Source: Sabulicella rubraurantiaca | Lineage (GTDB): Bacteria; Pseudomonadota; Alphaproteobacteria; Acetobacterales; Acetobacteraceae | DNA: 64,000 bases | Direction: 5' to 3' | Assembly (NCBI RefSeq): GCF_017355885.1 | Contig: NZ_JAFEUU010000002.1 | Location: 248,001 to 312,000, forward strand | Shown here: positions 1-8,295 of the stretch, piece by piece | Layout of the letters: the number at the start of each line of letters is the position of its first letter | Numbering within the stretch: position 1 is the stretch's first letter | Program-made: the position numbers and the translations under genes | Notes under the pieces: generated by a model | The model's input: only the letters and a program-made list of their open reading frames with translations | Database searches by the model: none | Told to the model about the DNA's origin: nothing

Positions 1-1534
1 CGCGGCGCATCTCAGCGCTGGACATGGAGACGCTGTCCTCGAGCGCCACGCGGGCGCCGCGGGCGCGCAGGCGCCAACCCTGGCCGCCGGGCAGGCGCAT
101 CAGCACGCCGCCTTCTTCCTCCTGCAAGGTGGCGGTCACCGACGGGTGCAGGTGGAACCGCACCACGGAGGCGACGCCGGCGCCGGGGAAGGGTTCCAGC
201 ATGTCCTCGCCGCGCAGATCGTCGCCGCTCTCGCTCAGGTAGAGGCGGCGGCGATGCACCACGCCATGGGTGCGGCGATAGCCGTCATGGCTCGCCTCCA
301 GCCATTGCGCGCCGCTCGCCTCCTGGCGCTCGATCTCCACGCGCTCGGGGCGGCGGTTCAGCCCTTCCTCGCGCAGTTCGGCGCTATTGGTGTCGGCAAG
401 GGTCAGGGTGGAATGGGCGGCGGTGGAGCGCATCGCGTCGCGCCAGGCGGGGTCCCCGGCCGGCACGGCGCCGCAATTCACGATCAGCTTGTCACGACCG
501 ACCGACATCTCGAAGGACAGCGTGCCCGCATGGGCAAGGCGGTCGGCGCCGCGCGGCAGGCCGGTCGCCGGGTCGGCCGGGCGGGGCGGCGGCGGCCCGC
601 CGCAATCGGCGATCACCAGCGTCCGGCCCGAGGCCAGACGGTGGAACCCCGTCTCCTCGAGCAGCATGGGGGCGCGGCCGCGCGCTTGGCCCTGGGCCAG
701 CACCACGTCCACCGTGGCTGGCGGCTCCTCCCGCGTCGCGTTGAACAGGGCCAGCGTGCCGTCGCCGTGGCGGAACAGGCGCAGCGCCTGGCCCGCGCGC
801 TCCAGCGCCGCCGTCAGCTGCGGCGGAACGGCGATGCTGCACCCGGTCAGCATGTTGCGGATCTCGATCAGGTCCTGCAGCGCCAGGAACTGCACGGCGG
901 GCGAACGCTCCACATGGCCGCCATCGGGATGGAATTGCCGCTCCAACTCGCCAGGCAGGAAGCGCAGGGCGCGGAGGAGCCAGCCTTCCTCCTCCAGTGC
1001 GATGGAGGCAGCGACCACGCCCTTCAACGCCAGCAGCGCGCCGCGATGCGCGGCTTCCTCCGGCAGGGCGGCGGCAAGGTTGCGGCCATCCAGGGCAAGG
1101 CGCTGCATCAGCGCGCGGCGGAACCCATCCTCCGCCGTCTCGGCGAAGAAGTCCCAGTGGCCGAGCCAAGCGCAGACGCGCGCCCCGGCCACTTCCGGCG
1201 CCTCGGCCAGCGCCTCGCGCGCGCCGCGGGCCAGCCAGTCCTCGGCCAGGTCGCGCGCGGCGACGCGTGCGGCATCGGTGCCCAGCATCCGCAGGTCGCG
1301 CAGCCAGGTGTAGCCATGCAGCGCGGCGCGCCAGCGCACCGGACCGCGCGAGGCGTCCCAGCCGCCCAGGGGGCGCGCCGTGCCTGCCACCTCCAGCTCG
1401 CCGCGCAGGATACGCGCGCCGCGCTGCGCGTCGCCGGGCCAAAGGTCGCGGAAGGCGCGGGCCGGGTTGTCCGGCACGCGCACAGGCTTCAGCCGCGACA
1501 GGACACGGCGGGCGTTGCGGAACATGTCGCTCAT
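1..1534 (-). CDS. Heparinase II/III family protein (C-terminus cut by window edge)
   Basis: An open frame runs from ATG at 1534 to the window edge with no stop (511 codons), so the protein is incomplete at its C-terminus. The N-terminal half is helical and reads like the alginate-lyase-like toroid of heparinase II/III proteins (AWLGHWDFFAE, then ERSPAVQFLALQDLIEIRNM). The second half is beta-rich (HAGTLSFEMSVG, then STAAHSTLTLADTNSAE), which matches the family's C-terminal sheet domain. Such proteins are predicted polysaccharide lyases, but many alphaproteobacterial members have no known substrate. The gene starts 2 bp after the rpe stop, so the two are probably co-transcribed. The start is supported by this tight spacing. 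The family call is good; the enzymatic activity is inferred. Confidence 0.8.
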   Translation of the reverse strand, partial: MSDMFRNARRVLSRLKPVRVPDNPARAFRDLWPGDAQRGARILRGELEVAGTARPLGGWDASRGPVRWRAALHGYTWLRDLRMLGTDAARVAARDLAEDWLARGAREALAEAPEVAGARVCAWLGHWDFFAETAEDGFRRALMQRLALDGRNLAAALPEEAAHRGALLALKGVVAASIALEEEGWLLRALRFLPGELERQFHPDGGHVERSPAVQFLALQDLIEIRNMLTGCSIAVPPQLTAALERAGQALRLFRHGDGTLALFNATREEPPATVDVVLAQGQARGRAPMLLEETGFHRLASGRTLVIADCGGPPPPRPADPATGLPRGADRLAHAGTLSFEMSVGRDKLIVNCGAVPAGDPAWRDAMRSTAAHSTLTLADTNSAELREEGLNRRPERVEIERQEASGAQWLEASHDGYRRTHGVVHRRRLYLSESGDDLRGEDMLEPFPGAGVASVVRFHLHPSVTATLQEEEGGVLMRLPGGQGWRLRARGARVALEDSVSMSSAEMRR

Positions 1535-1536
1535 GC

Positions 1537-2193
1537 TCAGGCGCTCTCCCTGAGGGCGGCTATGGCCTCGGCGTAGTCGGGGGCGCCGAAGACGGCGGTG
1601 CCGGCCACCAGCACGTCGGCCCCGGCCTCCCGGCACAGCGGCGCCGTCTCGCGCGTCACGCCGCCATCCACCTGCAGGGCGATGTCGCGCCCTGACTCGG
1701 CGATCATCCGCCGCAGCGTGGCGATCTTGCCGAGCTGGGCGCGGAGGAAGGACTGCCCGCCGAAGCCGGGATTGACCGTCATCACCAGGATGAGGTCCGT
1801 GAGGTCGAGCACATGGGCCACGCTTTCCACCGGCGTCGCCGGGTTCAGCACCACGCCGGGGCGGCAGCCCAGGGCGCGGATGGTTTGCAGGGAGCGATGC
1901 AGGTGCGGCCCCGCCTCCGGATGGAGGGAGATCCACTGCGCGCCTGCCTCGGCGAAAGCGGCAAGGAAGGGATCGGCCGGGGCGATCATCAGGTGCACGT
2001 CGAAGGGCATCGCCGCCGCCGGGCGCAGCGCCTTCACCAGCCCCGGACCGTAGGAGATGTTGGGGACGAAGTGCCCGTCCATGATGTCAAGGTGCAGCCA
2101 GTCCGCGCCCGCCCGCTCCACCGCGCGCACTTCCTCACCCAGTCGGGTGAAGTCGGCGGCCAACAGGGAAGGTGCGATGCGGGTGGGGTTCAT
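1537..2193 (-). CDS. rpe: Ribulose-phosphate 3-epimerase
   Basis: This 218-residue protein is the usual length for the enzyme that interconverts D-ribulose 5-phosphate and D-xylulose 5-phosphate in the pentose phosphate and Calvin cycles (cytosolic TIM barrel). Visible family motifs include APSLLAADF at the N-terminus, the metal and catalytic segment LHLDIMDGHFVPN near residue 35, VMTVNPGFGGQ near 138 and the second catalytic Asp in VDGGV near 174. It is the first gene of the pair with the heparinase-like protein, with only 2 bp between them. No regulatory signal is evident upstream. Confidence 0.96.
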   Translation of the reverse strand: MNPTRIAPSLLAADFTRLGEEVRAVERAGADWLHLDIMDGHFVPNISYGPGLVKALRPAAAMPFDVHLMIAPADPFLAAFAEAGAQWISLHPEAGPHLHRSLQTIRALGCRPGVVLNPATPVESVAHVLDLTDLILVMTVNPGFGGQSFLRAQLGKIATLRRMIAESGRDIALQVDGGVTRETAPLCREAGADVLVAGTAVFGAPDYAEAIAALRESA

Positions 2194-2239
2194 GCCGTCC
2201 AGTTGCGCGGGAAGGCGGCAAGGGCCGCATGCGTGACCC

Positions 2240-3307
2240 CTACCCCAAGCCGAGGGGATTGAAAACTCTCCCGCAGCCTTGCGGCAGCCGGGTCAGGCGC
2301 GCCCCCAGCCCCAGCAGACCGGGCAGGAACCGCGCCAGCGCCACGGCCGGCAGCCCCATCCCGGCCAGCAGAAGGCGCGCGCGGCGCATCTGCCCGCCCA
2401 CGTCGCGGCGCAGCGCTGCATGGAACGCAGGCGCCCCCCCGCCCAGCATGGAGGCGGCGAGCAGTCCGGAATGTAGCGCGATCGCCATGCCATCCCCGGT
2501 GAAGGAGGGAGTGACGGCGGCCTGGTCGCCCAGGCGGAACACCACCTCGCCGGGTGCAGGCGCGTGCAGGTGCCCGTAGGGGACGCGCGCCACGGCCAGC
2601 GGCTTCGGCCAGAGCGGCACCGCCCCTTCCAGCCGGGAGGCGAGCAGGGAGCCCGGCGGGGCAGGCACTGCCAGATCGCCGCCTTCCCTCAGCCAGCACA
2701 GATTGGCCGTGCCGTTTTCCACCAGTTGCAGCCCGGCATAGCCGTCCGGGAGAAGGTGAAGCTCCACATGGCCGTCCAGCGCCCGCGCCTGATCGCGGCG
2801 CAGCGCGAAATGCAGCTTGCCGCCCAGCATGGGCCGCCCTTTCTGGCGCTTCCAGCCGCGCAGCCCGTGCTTGCCGGTGGCGAGCAGGGTGCGCTCCGCC
2901 GCGAGGATCTCGCCGCCTTCCAGCCGCGCCTCGCCTGCGGGGGACAGGCCCCGCACGCGGACGCCACGCCGCACGGTGGCGCCGGCCACCGAAGCGGCGT
3001 CCAGCAATGCCGCGTCCATGCGGCGGCGCGACAGGCCGAAGGCGCGGAAGGGCAGCGTGCCCGCAGCGTCCCAACGCCCAGCGGCCAGACGCACCCGCTC
3101 CACCGGCGCGCCGCCCAGCGCCGCGGGCGGGAGGCCGAGGCGGGTGAGCGCCTCGGCGGCCTCGGCGGAGAGGAATTCGCCGCAGACGGCGTGGCGCGGC
3201 GCCGTTTCGCGCTCCAGCACCGAAACGCGGCGGCCCAGCCGCGCCAGGGCGAGGGCGGCTGCGGCACCTGCAGGGCCGCCACCCACCACCAGCACCTCAG
3301 GCCGCAT
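2240..3307 (-). CDS. FAD-dependent oxidoreductase, geranylgeranyl-reductase-like, of the type III PKS cluster
   Basis: The protein has 355 residues. It opens with a dinucleotide-binding Rossmann motif (VVGGGPAGAAAALALARLG, residues 6-24) and an acidic residue closing the second strand (VLE). A CGEF segment follows near residue 42, and a second FAD motif, RLGDQAAVTPSFTGDGMAIA, lies near 262-281. This is the pattern of the geranylgeranyl reductase / aromatic hydroxylase flavoprotein group. The start overlaps the end of the methyltransferase gene by 11 bp, so it is the third gene of the PKS operon. By analogy with the flavoprotein hydroxylase of Streptomyces srsABC it may oxidise the polyketide ring; a reductive role on an acyl chain is the alternative. 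Confidence 0.78.
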   Translation of the reverse strand: MRPEVLVVGGGPAGAAAALALARLGRRVSVLERETAPRHAVCGEFLSAEAAEALTRLGLPPAALGGAPVERVRLAAGRWDAAGTLPFRAFGLSRRRMDAALLDAASVAGATVRRGVRVRGLSPAGEARLEGGEILAAERTLLATGKHGLRGWKRQKGRPMLGGKLHFALRRDQARALDGHVELHLLPDGYAGLQLVENGTANLCWLREGGDLAVPAPPGSLLASRLEGAVPLWPKPLAVARVPYGHLHAPAPGEVVFRLGDQAAVTPSFTGDGMAIALHSGLLAASMLGGGAPAFHAALRRDVGGQMRRARLLLAGMGLPAVALARFLPGLLGLGARLTRLPQGCGRVFNPLGLG

Positions 3308-3983
3308 GTGTCCCGACGCCCCAGCGGAAGGGGAAATGCCAGGTGATCTCGGCCCTCACCCCGGCGCGGTCCAGCAGCGCCTGCCATTCCGCCCGCGTCA
3401 GGGCGCGGCGGACCGAGATGGGGCCGTCATGCCGCACCAGCCGGTTCACCCCGGGCCAGCGAAAAGCGAGGCGCAGGAAATGCTCCGGCAGCCAGTGACG
3501 ATGGAGGTCATTCACGAACCAGCCGAGCCGCGCCATGCCCTGCATCCGCTGCAGCAGGGCGATGATGGCCTCGTTCTCGAGGTGATGGGCGAAGAGGGCG
3601 CTGATGACCGCGTCGGGCCGGTCGGGCGGTGTCCAGGACAGGGCATCCGCCGTCACCCACTGGATGGGCATGCCGGGCGGCGTGGCCTCGGCGGCGGCGC
3701 GTGCCGCCATGGGATTGAGGTCGAGCCCGATCAGATGCGCCTCGACGCCGCGCGACGCCGCCCATCGGGCGATGCGGCGCAGCATGTCGCCACCGCCGGA
3801 GCCGAGGTCGAGCACGGAGATGCTGCGCCTTTCGCCCACCAGCCGTGCCAGCCAGCGCAATGTCGGGCGGTGGCCGAGTGAAAGGCCGTTGATCGCGTCA
3901 AGCTGGCGCAGGCAGTCGCGAAATTCCGCGTAGGACAGGAATTCCCCGTCCATCAGTTCGGCTTCGTGGGAACGCCCGCTCAC
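3297..3983 (-). CDS. Class I SAM-dependent methyltransferase of the type III PKS cluster
   Basis: This 228-residue protein carries the SAM-binding motif I VLDLGSGGGDML near residue 70, followed by an acidic strand end (LIGLDLNPMA) and a motif III-like DAVISALFAHHL. I chose GTG at 3983 because it overlaps the PKS stop as GTGA and has GAGG at the right distance; ATG at 3953 is an alternative that removes ten residues. The placement directly after a type III PKS and before a flavoprotein suggests O- or C-methylation of the PKS product, as in srsB or bpsB loci. The target atom cannot be read from the sequence. Confidence 0.8.
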   Translation of the reverse strand: MSGRSHEAELMDGEFLSYAEFRDCLRQLDAINGLSLGHRPTLRWLARLVGERRSISVLDLGSGGGDMLRRIARWAASRGVEAHLIGLDLNPMAARAAAEATPPGMPIQWVTADALSWTPPDRPDAVISALFAHHLENEAIIALLQRMQGMARLGWFVNDLHRHWLPEHFLRLAFRWPGVNRLVRHDGPISVRRALTRAEWQALLDRAGVRAEITWHFPFRWGVGTHAA

Positions 3984-5035
3984 GCTGCCTCGCGGAACAG
4001 GAGGCTTTCCACCCCCACGCCCGGCCCGAAACCGAGGCCGATGCCGCGCCGCCCCTGCCCCGCCTCCTCCATCATGCGGGCGAGCACGAACATCACCGTC
4101 GCCGAGGACATGTTGCCGAAATCGTGCAGCACCTCGCGCGAGGCGGCGAGGGCGGCGTCGCGCAGCCCCAGCGAGAGCTGCACCGCGTCCAGGATGGAGC
4201 GCCCGCCCGGATGCACCGCCCAGAGCGGGAATTCCTCCTGCCTGGCCTGGCCCAGCAGCGCGGCGAGGTGCTCCGGCAGGTGCGACAGGATGGTGGCGGG
4301 GACCTGCCCGGACAGCCCCATGTCGAAGCCATCGTCGCCGATATGCCAGGTGATGAGGTCCATGGAATCCGGAAGCGTCACCTGGCTGAAGCGCTCCAGC
4401 TCCACCCCCCTCGGCTCGGCGCTGACGAGGCTGGCTGCGCAGCCATCGCTGAACAGCATGAAGCACAGGGCCTGGGCGAGACTGTCGGTTTCCTGGAAGT
4501 GCAGCGTGCAGAGTTCCAGGTTCAGCACCAGCACCCGCGAGGCCGGTTCCGAGCGGACAATGTGGCGCGCCAGCTTCAGCGCGTGGAAGGCGGCGTTGCA
4601 GCCCATGAAGCCGATGACGCTTCGTTCCACCGAAGGGTCCAGCCCGCAATGCGCGATCAGGCGCTGGTCCAGCCCCGGCGCCTCGAACCCCGTGCAAGAG
4701 ACGAGGAGGAGATGCGTCACCCCCACCCGCCAGTCGCGCCCCAGCCGTTCCCCCAGCGATTCCAGCGCCGCCTCCGCGAGGGGCAGCGCGTCCTGGCGAT
4801 AGCGCGCCATGCGCTCGGCGGTCGTCGGGAAGCGGCCGGGGATGTAGAACCGGTCGGACAGTTCGCCGCGCAGGAAGGACCAGCGATGCGCGATGCCGGA
4901 GCGTTCCGCCATGCGGACGAAAAGCTGGCGGTCGCGCTCCGTCCGCAGGAGTGTCGGGGCATGCGCCAGGAAGCGCTCGTGCACGTCATGCGGGGGCGTG
5001 GCCGTGCCGATCGCATTCAGGAAGACAGGGGGCAT
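3980..5035 (-). CDS. Type III polyketide synthase (chalcone/stilbene synthase family)
   Basis: The protein has 351 residues from ATG at 5035; an in-frame upstream extension to 5110 is not conserved-looking and would run through the P450 start. The complete catalytic triad of the family is visible: Cys146 in GFMGCNAAF, His275 in WAVHPGGRS and Asn308 in DFGNMSSAT. These ketosynthases extend an acyl-CoA starter with malonyl-CoA and cyclise the chain, typically giving alkylresorcinols or alkylpyrones in bacteria. The gene leads an operon with a methyltransferase (GTGA overlap) and an FAD enzyme, and diverges from a fatty-acid P450 across only 40 bp. The starter unit and the cyclisation mode are unknown. 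Confidence 0.93.
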   Translation of the reverse strand: MPPVFLNAIGTATPPHDVHERFLAHAPTLLRTERDRQLFVRMAERSGIAHRWSFLRGELSDRFYIPGRFPTTAERMARYRQDALPLAEAALESLGERLGRDWRVGVTHLLLVSCTGFEAPGLDQRLIAHCGLDPSVERSVIGFMGCNAAFHALKLARHIVRSEPASRVLVLNLELCTLHFQETDSLAQALCFMLFSDGCAASLVSAEPRGVELERFSQVTLPDSMDLITWHIGDDGFDMGLSGQVPATILSHLPEHLAALLGQARQEEFPLWAVHPGGRSILDAVQLSLGLRDAALAASREVLHDFGNMSSATVMFVLARMMEEAGQGRRGIGLGFGPGVGVESLLFREAA

Positions 5036-5075
5036 GGGAGGGTGAACGTGCCCGCGCCTGGGGCGTTGGCGGTGG

Positions 5076-6308
5076 GTGATTCCCCGCGACCCCTCTCCCG
5101 AAAGTGGCATCGCCGTCCTGCGCGAAGGCTATGACTTCATCCCCTCGCGAAGCCGCCGCTTCGGCTCCGACATCTTCGTGGCGCGCGTGATGGGGCGGGA
5201 GGTCACCTGCATGACAGGGGCGGAGGCGGCGGCTCAATTCTACACCCCCAGGCGCTTCACGCGGCAGGGCGCCCTGCCCGCCACTACCTTCTCGCTGATC
5301 CAGGATTTCGGCAGCGTCATGGCCCTGGATGGCGAGGATCATCGCCACCGCAAGGCGCTGCTGCTTTCCATCCTGGCGCCCGAGGCGCTGGGCCGCCTCC
5401 CCGGCCTGACCGAGCATCATTGGCGCCGCGCCGCCGCCCGATGGGCACGGGAGGCCGAGGTCTCGCTCTTCGACGCGGCGCATGAGCCGCTGACCGCCGC
5501 CATCACCGAATGGGCCGGGCTCGCCCTGCCGCCCGAGGAGGTGCGCCAGCGGGCGGGCGAGTTCCGCGACATGGTGGAGGGCACCGGTTCGGTCGGGCCG
5601 CGCAACTGGCGGGGCCATTGGCAGCGCCGCCGCACCGAGCGCTGGGCGCGCGGCGTGATCCAGGGCATCCGCGACGGCCGGGTCGGCCTGGCCCCGGGCA
5701 GCGCCGCCGCCTCGATCGCCGCGCATCGCGACCGGGACGGGCGGCTCCTGGATGTCGTCACCGCCGGGGTGGAGCTGATCAACATCCTGCGCGCCACCGT
5801 CGCCAATGCGCGCTGGGCCATGTTCATCGCCCTGGCGCTGCACGAGAACCCAGAATGGCGCGAGCGCCTGGCGGACGAGGAATGGGTAGACCCCTTCGTG
5901 CAGGAGGTGCGACGCCTCTACCCCTTCATCCCCTTCATGGGCGGCATCGTGCGCCAGCCCTTCCGCTGGCGCGGCCATGATTTCCGCGAGGGCGACTGGG
6001 TGCTGCTCGACCTGTTCGGCACGGGGCGCGACCCAGCGGCGTGGGAGGAGCCCGACAAATTCCGCCCGGAACGCTGGCGCGGCGCGGATTGGAAGACGCA
6101 GCCGGGCTTCGTCCCGCATGGCGGCGGAGAGCATGCCATGACGCATCGCTGCCCGGGCGAATGGGTGACGGTGGAGCAGATGAAGGTCATCGCCCGGCTG
6201 ATGGCGCGCGACATCCGGTGGGACGTACCGCCCCAGGATCTTTCCCTCCCGCCCGGCCGGATGCCCGCCCTGCCCCGGTCGCGCTTCCGCATCCGGGTCC
6301 GGCCATGA
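5076..6308 (+). CDS. Cytochrome P450, CYP152-like fatty acid hydroxylase/peroxygenase
   Basis: This protein of 410 residues aligns by eye along its whole length with CYP152 enzymes such as Bacillus P450BSbeta. The haem loop is PHGGGEHAMTHRCPGEW with the thiolate ligand Cys359. The I-helix segment ELINILRATVA keeps the carboxylate-binding Arg239, but the next residue is Ala where the family normally has Pro. The residue matching Gln85/His85 of the well-studied enzymes is Met82 (VMALDGEDH). CYP152 enzymes use hydrogen peroxide to hydroxylate or decarboxylate fatty acids. The start is GTG at 5076, 40 bp from the divergent PKS start; no better in-frame start exists nearby. The two substitutions make the reaction outcome uncertain. 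Confidence 0.9.
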   Translation: MIPRDPSPESGIAVLREGYDFIPSRSRRFGSDIFVARVMGREVTCMTGAEAAAQFYTPRRFTRQGALPATTFSLIQDFGSVMALDGEDHRHRKALLLSILAPEALGRLPGLTEHHWRRAAARWAREAEVSLFDAAHEPLTAAITEWAGLALPPEEVRQRAGEFRDMVEGTGSVGPRNWRGHWQRRRTERWARGVIQGIRDGRVGLAPGSAAASIAAHRDRDGRLLDVVTAGVELINILRATVANARWAMFIALALHENPEWRERLADEEWVDPFVQEVRRLYPFIPFMGGIVRQPFRWRGHDFREGDWVLLDLFGTGRDPAAWEEPDKFRPERWRGADWKTQPGFVPHGGGEHAMTHRCPGEWVTVEQMKVIARLMARDIRWDVPPQDLSLPPGRMPALPRSRFRIRVRP

Positions 6309-6757
6309 GTGACCCCTTCGACCTCGCGCGCTTCGTTGCGGCACAGGAGGGGGTGCTGGACCGGGCGCGGGCGGAATTGCGGACGGGCGCCAAGCGCTCC
6401 CACTGGATGTGGTTCGTATTCCCGCAGCTTCGCGGGCTTGGGCAGAGCGAGATGGCGCATCGCTATGGCATCGCCTCGATGGACGAGGCGCAGGCCTATC
6501 TCGCGCATCCCCAGCTGGGGCCGCGGCTGCTGGATTGCACGGCGCTCGCCCTGGCAGCGCCGGCCGCTTCCGCGCACGCGCTGTTCGGTTCGCCCGATGA
6601 CATGAAGTTCCGCTCCTGCATGACGCTCTTCGCGCGGGTGCATCCCGGCCCGTCCCTGTTCGAGGAGGCGCTGGCGCGGTTCTTCGAGGGCAAGCCCGAC
6701 TCGCGCACCCTGGCGCTGCTGGGCGGTTCCGTCACCCCGGCTGGGGGGCGAGGTTGA
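6305..6757 (+). CDS. DUF1810 family protein
   Basis: This is a 150-residue cytosolic protein starting at an ATG that overlaps the P450 stop as ATGA, so it is translationally coupled to the P450. It shows the family signature KRSHWMWFVFPQLRGLG near residue 35 and DDMKFRSCMTLFA near residue 100. The family is widespread (YpsA-like calpastatin annotations occur) but has no established biochemical role. Its 3' end overlaps the convergent secreted-protein gene by 26 bp. The coupling to the P450 may be incidental. Confidence 0.85.
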   Translation: MSDPFDLARFVAAQEGVLDRARAELRTGAKRSHWMWFVFPQLRGLGQSEMAHRYGIASMDEAQAYLAHPQLGPRLLDCTALALAAPAASAHALFGSPDDMKFRSCMTLFARVHPGPSLFEEALARFFEGKPDSRTLALLGGSVTPAGGRG

Positions 6758-7052
6758 AGAAGCGGCATTGCAGCCCCTCGCCGAGCAGGTGGAACACCGC
6801 CCCGCCGCGCGCGGTGACGCGCAGTCCGGCAGGGGTGCCGCCGGGGCCGGGCGACAGGAACTCGGCAGTGGAGACGAGCCCGACCTCGTAGTCACCGAGG
6901 GTTGGTGTCATGCAGCGCACGTAGCACTCCACCTGCCCAGGGCAGGCGTAGCGCGACGGCGCCGGCGGTGCGCCCTGCGGCGGCGACAGGGCGGGCTGGG
7001 CGAAGGCGAGTCCCGGCCAGACGGCCAGGGCGAGGATGGCGTTGCGCGTCAT
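6732..7052 (-). CDS. Hypothetical secreted protein
   Basis: This is a 106-residue protein whose start at 7052 is chosen because it begins a clear signal peptide (MTRNAILALAVWPGLAFAQ, cleavage after AFA). Upstream in-frame sequence is Arg-rich and not protein-like. The mature part is short, with four cysteines (YACPGQVECYVRCM and LQCRFFN) that could form disulfides in the periplasm. I do not recognise a family. It lies tail to tail with DUF1810 (26 bp overlap) and 57 bp downstream of the DUF486 gene on the same strand. Confidence 0.6.
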   Translation of the reverse strand: MTRNAILALAVWPGLAFAQPALSPPQGAPPAPSRYACPGQVECYVRCMTPTLGDYEVGLVSTAEFLSPGPGGTPAGLRVTARGGAVFHLLGEGLQCRFFNLAPQPG

Positions 7053-7109
7053 GGGCGTGCTCCCTGGGCGCCGATTCTCTCCCCTCCGCACCCTCATGGG
7101 CAAGAAAGA

Positions 7110-7454
7110 TCAGTCCACGGGCAGGAAGATGAACCCCACCGCCGCGACCAAGCAGACCATGGCGGCGAAATAGGTCCAGCGCAGCGGCTCGCCCAGCATC
7201 ACGACGGAGAAGGCGGCGAAGACGGCGAGGGTGATCACCTCCTGCATCACCTTGAGCTGTTGTCCCGTCACCCCGCCCGCATAGCCGATCCGGTTGGCCG
7301 GCACGGCGAGGCAGTATTCGAAGAAGGCGATTCCCCAGGAGATCAGGATGGCGGCGACGAGCGGCCAAGGTTTCCGGAGGTGCCAATACCAGGCGACCGT
7401 CATCAGGACGTTGGAACCGAGGAGCAACAGGGCGGTGGAAAGCAGCGGCGGCAT
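7110..7454 (-). CDS. DMT family inner-membrane protein, DUF486
   Basis: The protein has 114 residues and four predicted membrane helices. The segments LRKPWPLVAAILISWGIAFFEYCLAVPANRIGY and QLKVMQEVITLAVFAAFSVVMLGE are typical of DUF486 proteins, which resemble half of an EamA/DMT transporter. ATG at 7454 is preferred to GTG at 7460 because an AGGG element sits at a normal distance. Substrate is unknown for the family. No operon partner is obvious beyond the downstream secreted protein. Confidence 0.85.
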   Translation of the reverse strand: MPPLLSTALLLLGSNVLMTVAWYWHLRKPWPLVAAILISWGIAFFEYCLAVPANRIGYAGGVTGQQLKVMQEVITLAVFAAFSVVMLGEPLRWTYFAAMVCLVAAVGFIFLPVD

Positions 7455-7657
7455 GGCCACACCCTGCCGCTTTGGGGCGCTTCCGTCACGATCTCATCTT
7501 GCGGCGCGGAATCAGCTGGCCCTACCCTATCCGTGGTGGTGAATCGCGCTGTGTTCTCCCAAACCTTGTGGGTTGGGCGTCGTTTGGAAGAAAGAACAGC
7601 CGTTCGCGCCCGCCTTGCCGGGCTGGGCCGGGGGGCGTCATGAGGGGAGTGCCGCGC

Positions 7658-8161
7658 ATGTCCGGACTGCTCGTGGAATCCACCGAACACCTCTCCAACC
7701 CGCTCGACGTGCTGGAGCAGATCGTCATCGCCAATGACTGGACCTTCGAGCGCCGCTCGGATGGCGAGATGGCGGCCGAGGCTCCCGGCCAGTGGTGCAA
7801 CTACACGCTGTTCTTCTCCTGGGCGCCCGAGATCAGCGCCATGCACTTTTCCTGCGCCTTCGAGGCGAAGGTGCCGGAGGCGCGCCGCGCCCCGCTCTTC
7901 GAACTGCTTGCCCGCGCCAACGAGAAGCTGTGGATCGGCCATTTCGGCCTGGAGAGCGAGGAAGGCACGCCGGTCTTCCGCCACTCCGTGCTCCTGCGCG
8001 GCGCGTCCGGCGCCTCGGCCGAATCGCTGGAGGACATGGTGGATATCGCCCTGACCGAGTGCGAGCGCTTCTTCCCCGCCTTCCAGTTCGTGCTCTGGGG
8101 CGGCAAGGCGCCGGCCGAGGCGCTGGACGCCGCAATGCTGGACTGCGTCGGCGAGGCCTGA
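7658..8161 (+). CDS. YbjN domain-containing protein
   Basis: This is a 167-residue protein with the YbjN fold pattern: NPLDVLEQIVIANDWTFERR, WCNYTLFFSWAPEISAMHFSCAF and the closing helix LEDMVDIALTECERFFPAFQFVLWGGKAP. YbjN proteins are chaperone- or regulator-like and usually dispensable; the precise role is not known. The start at 7658 is chosen over 7640 because GAGGGGAG lies just upstream. The gene is monocistronic and is followed by a GC-rich inverted repeat. Confidence 0.85.
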   Translation: MSGLLVESTEHLSNPLDVLEQIVIANDWTFERRSDGEMAAEAPGQWCNYTLFFSWAPEISAMHFSCAFEAKVPEARRAPLFELLARANEKLWIGHFGLESEEGTPVFRHSVLLRGASGASAESLEDMVDIALTECERFFPAFQFVLWGGKAPAEALDAAMLDCVGEA

Positions 8162-8166
8162 GCAAG

Positions 8167-8188
8167 GGGGCGCACCCGCGCCCCTCTA
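8167..8188 (+). terminator. Possible intrinsic terminator after the YbjN gene
   Basis: A perfect 7-bp GC-rich inverted repeat (GGGGCGC at 8167-8173, GCGCCCC at 8178-8184) with a 4-base loop lies 5 bp after the YbjN stop. Only a weak T-rich tail follows (TCTATC), so termination efficiency is uncertain. Confidence 0.45.
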
Positions 8189-8295
8189 TCCTCCCATAAG
8201 CTTCCCTTCGCTGCGGCAGTGGGACCATGCCGCTTCAGGGGAAACCGTGCCATGTCTCCGCGTGTTGGCTCCTACATCGGGACACGGAGGCAGTG

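Noticed and set aside
146-1576. Long plus-strand frame over the heparinase-like gene
   Set aside because: The product is Ala/Arg/His/Gln-rich with no recognisable motif, while the minus strand encodes a recognisable family protein with normal composition.
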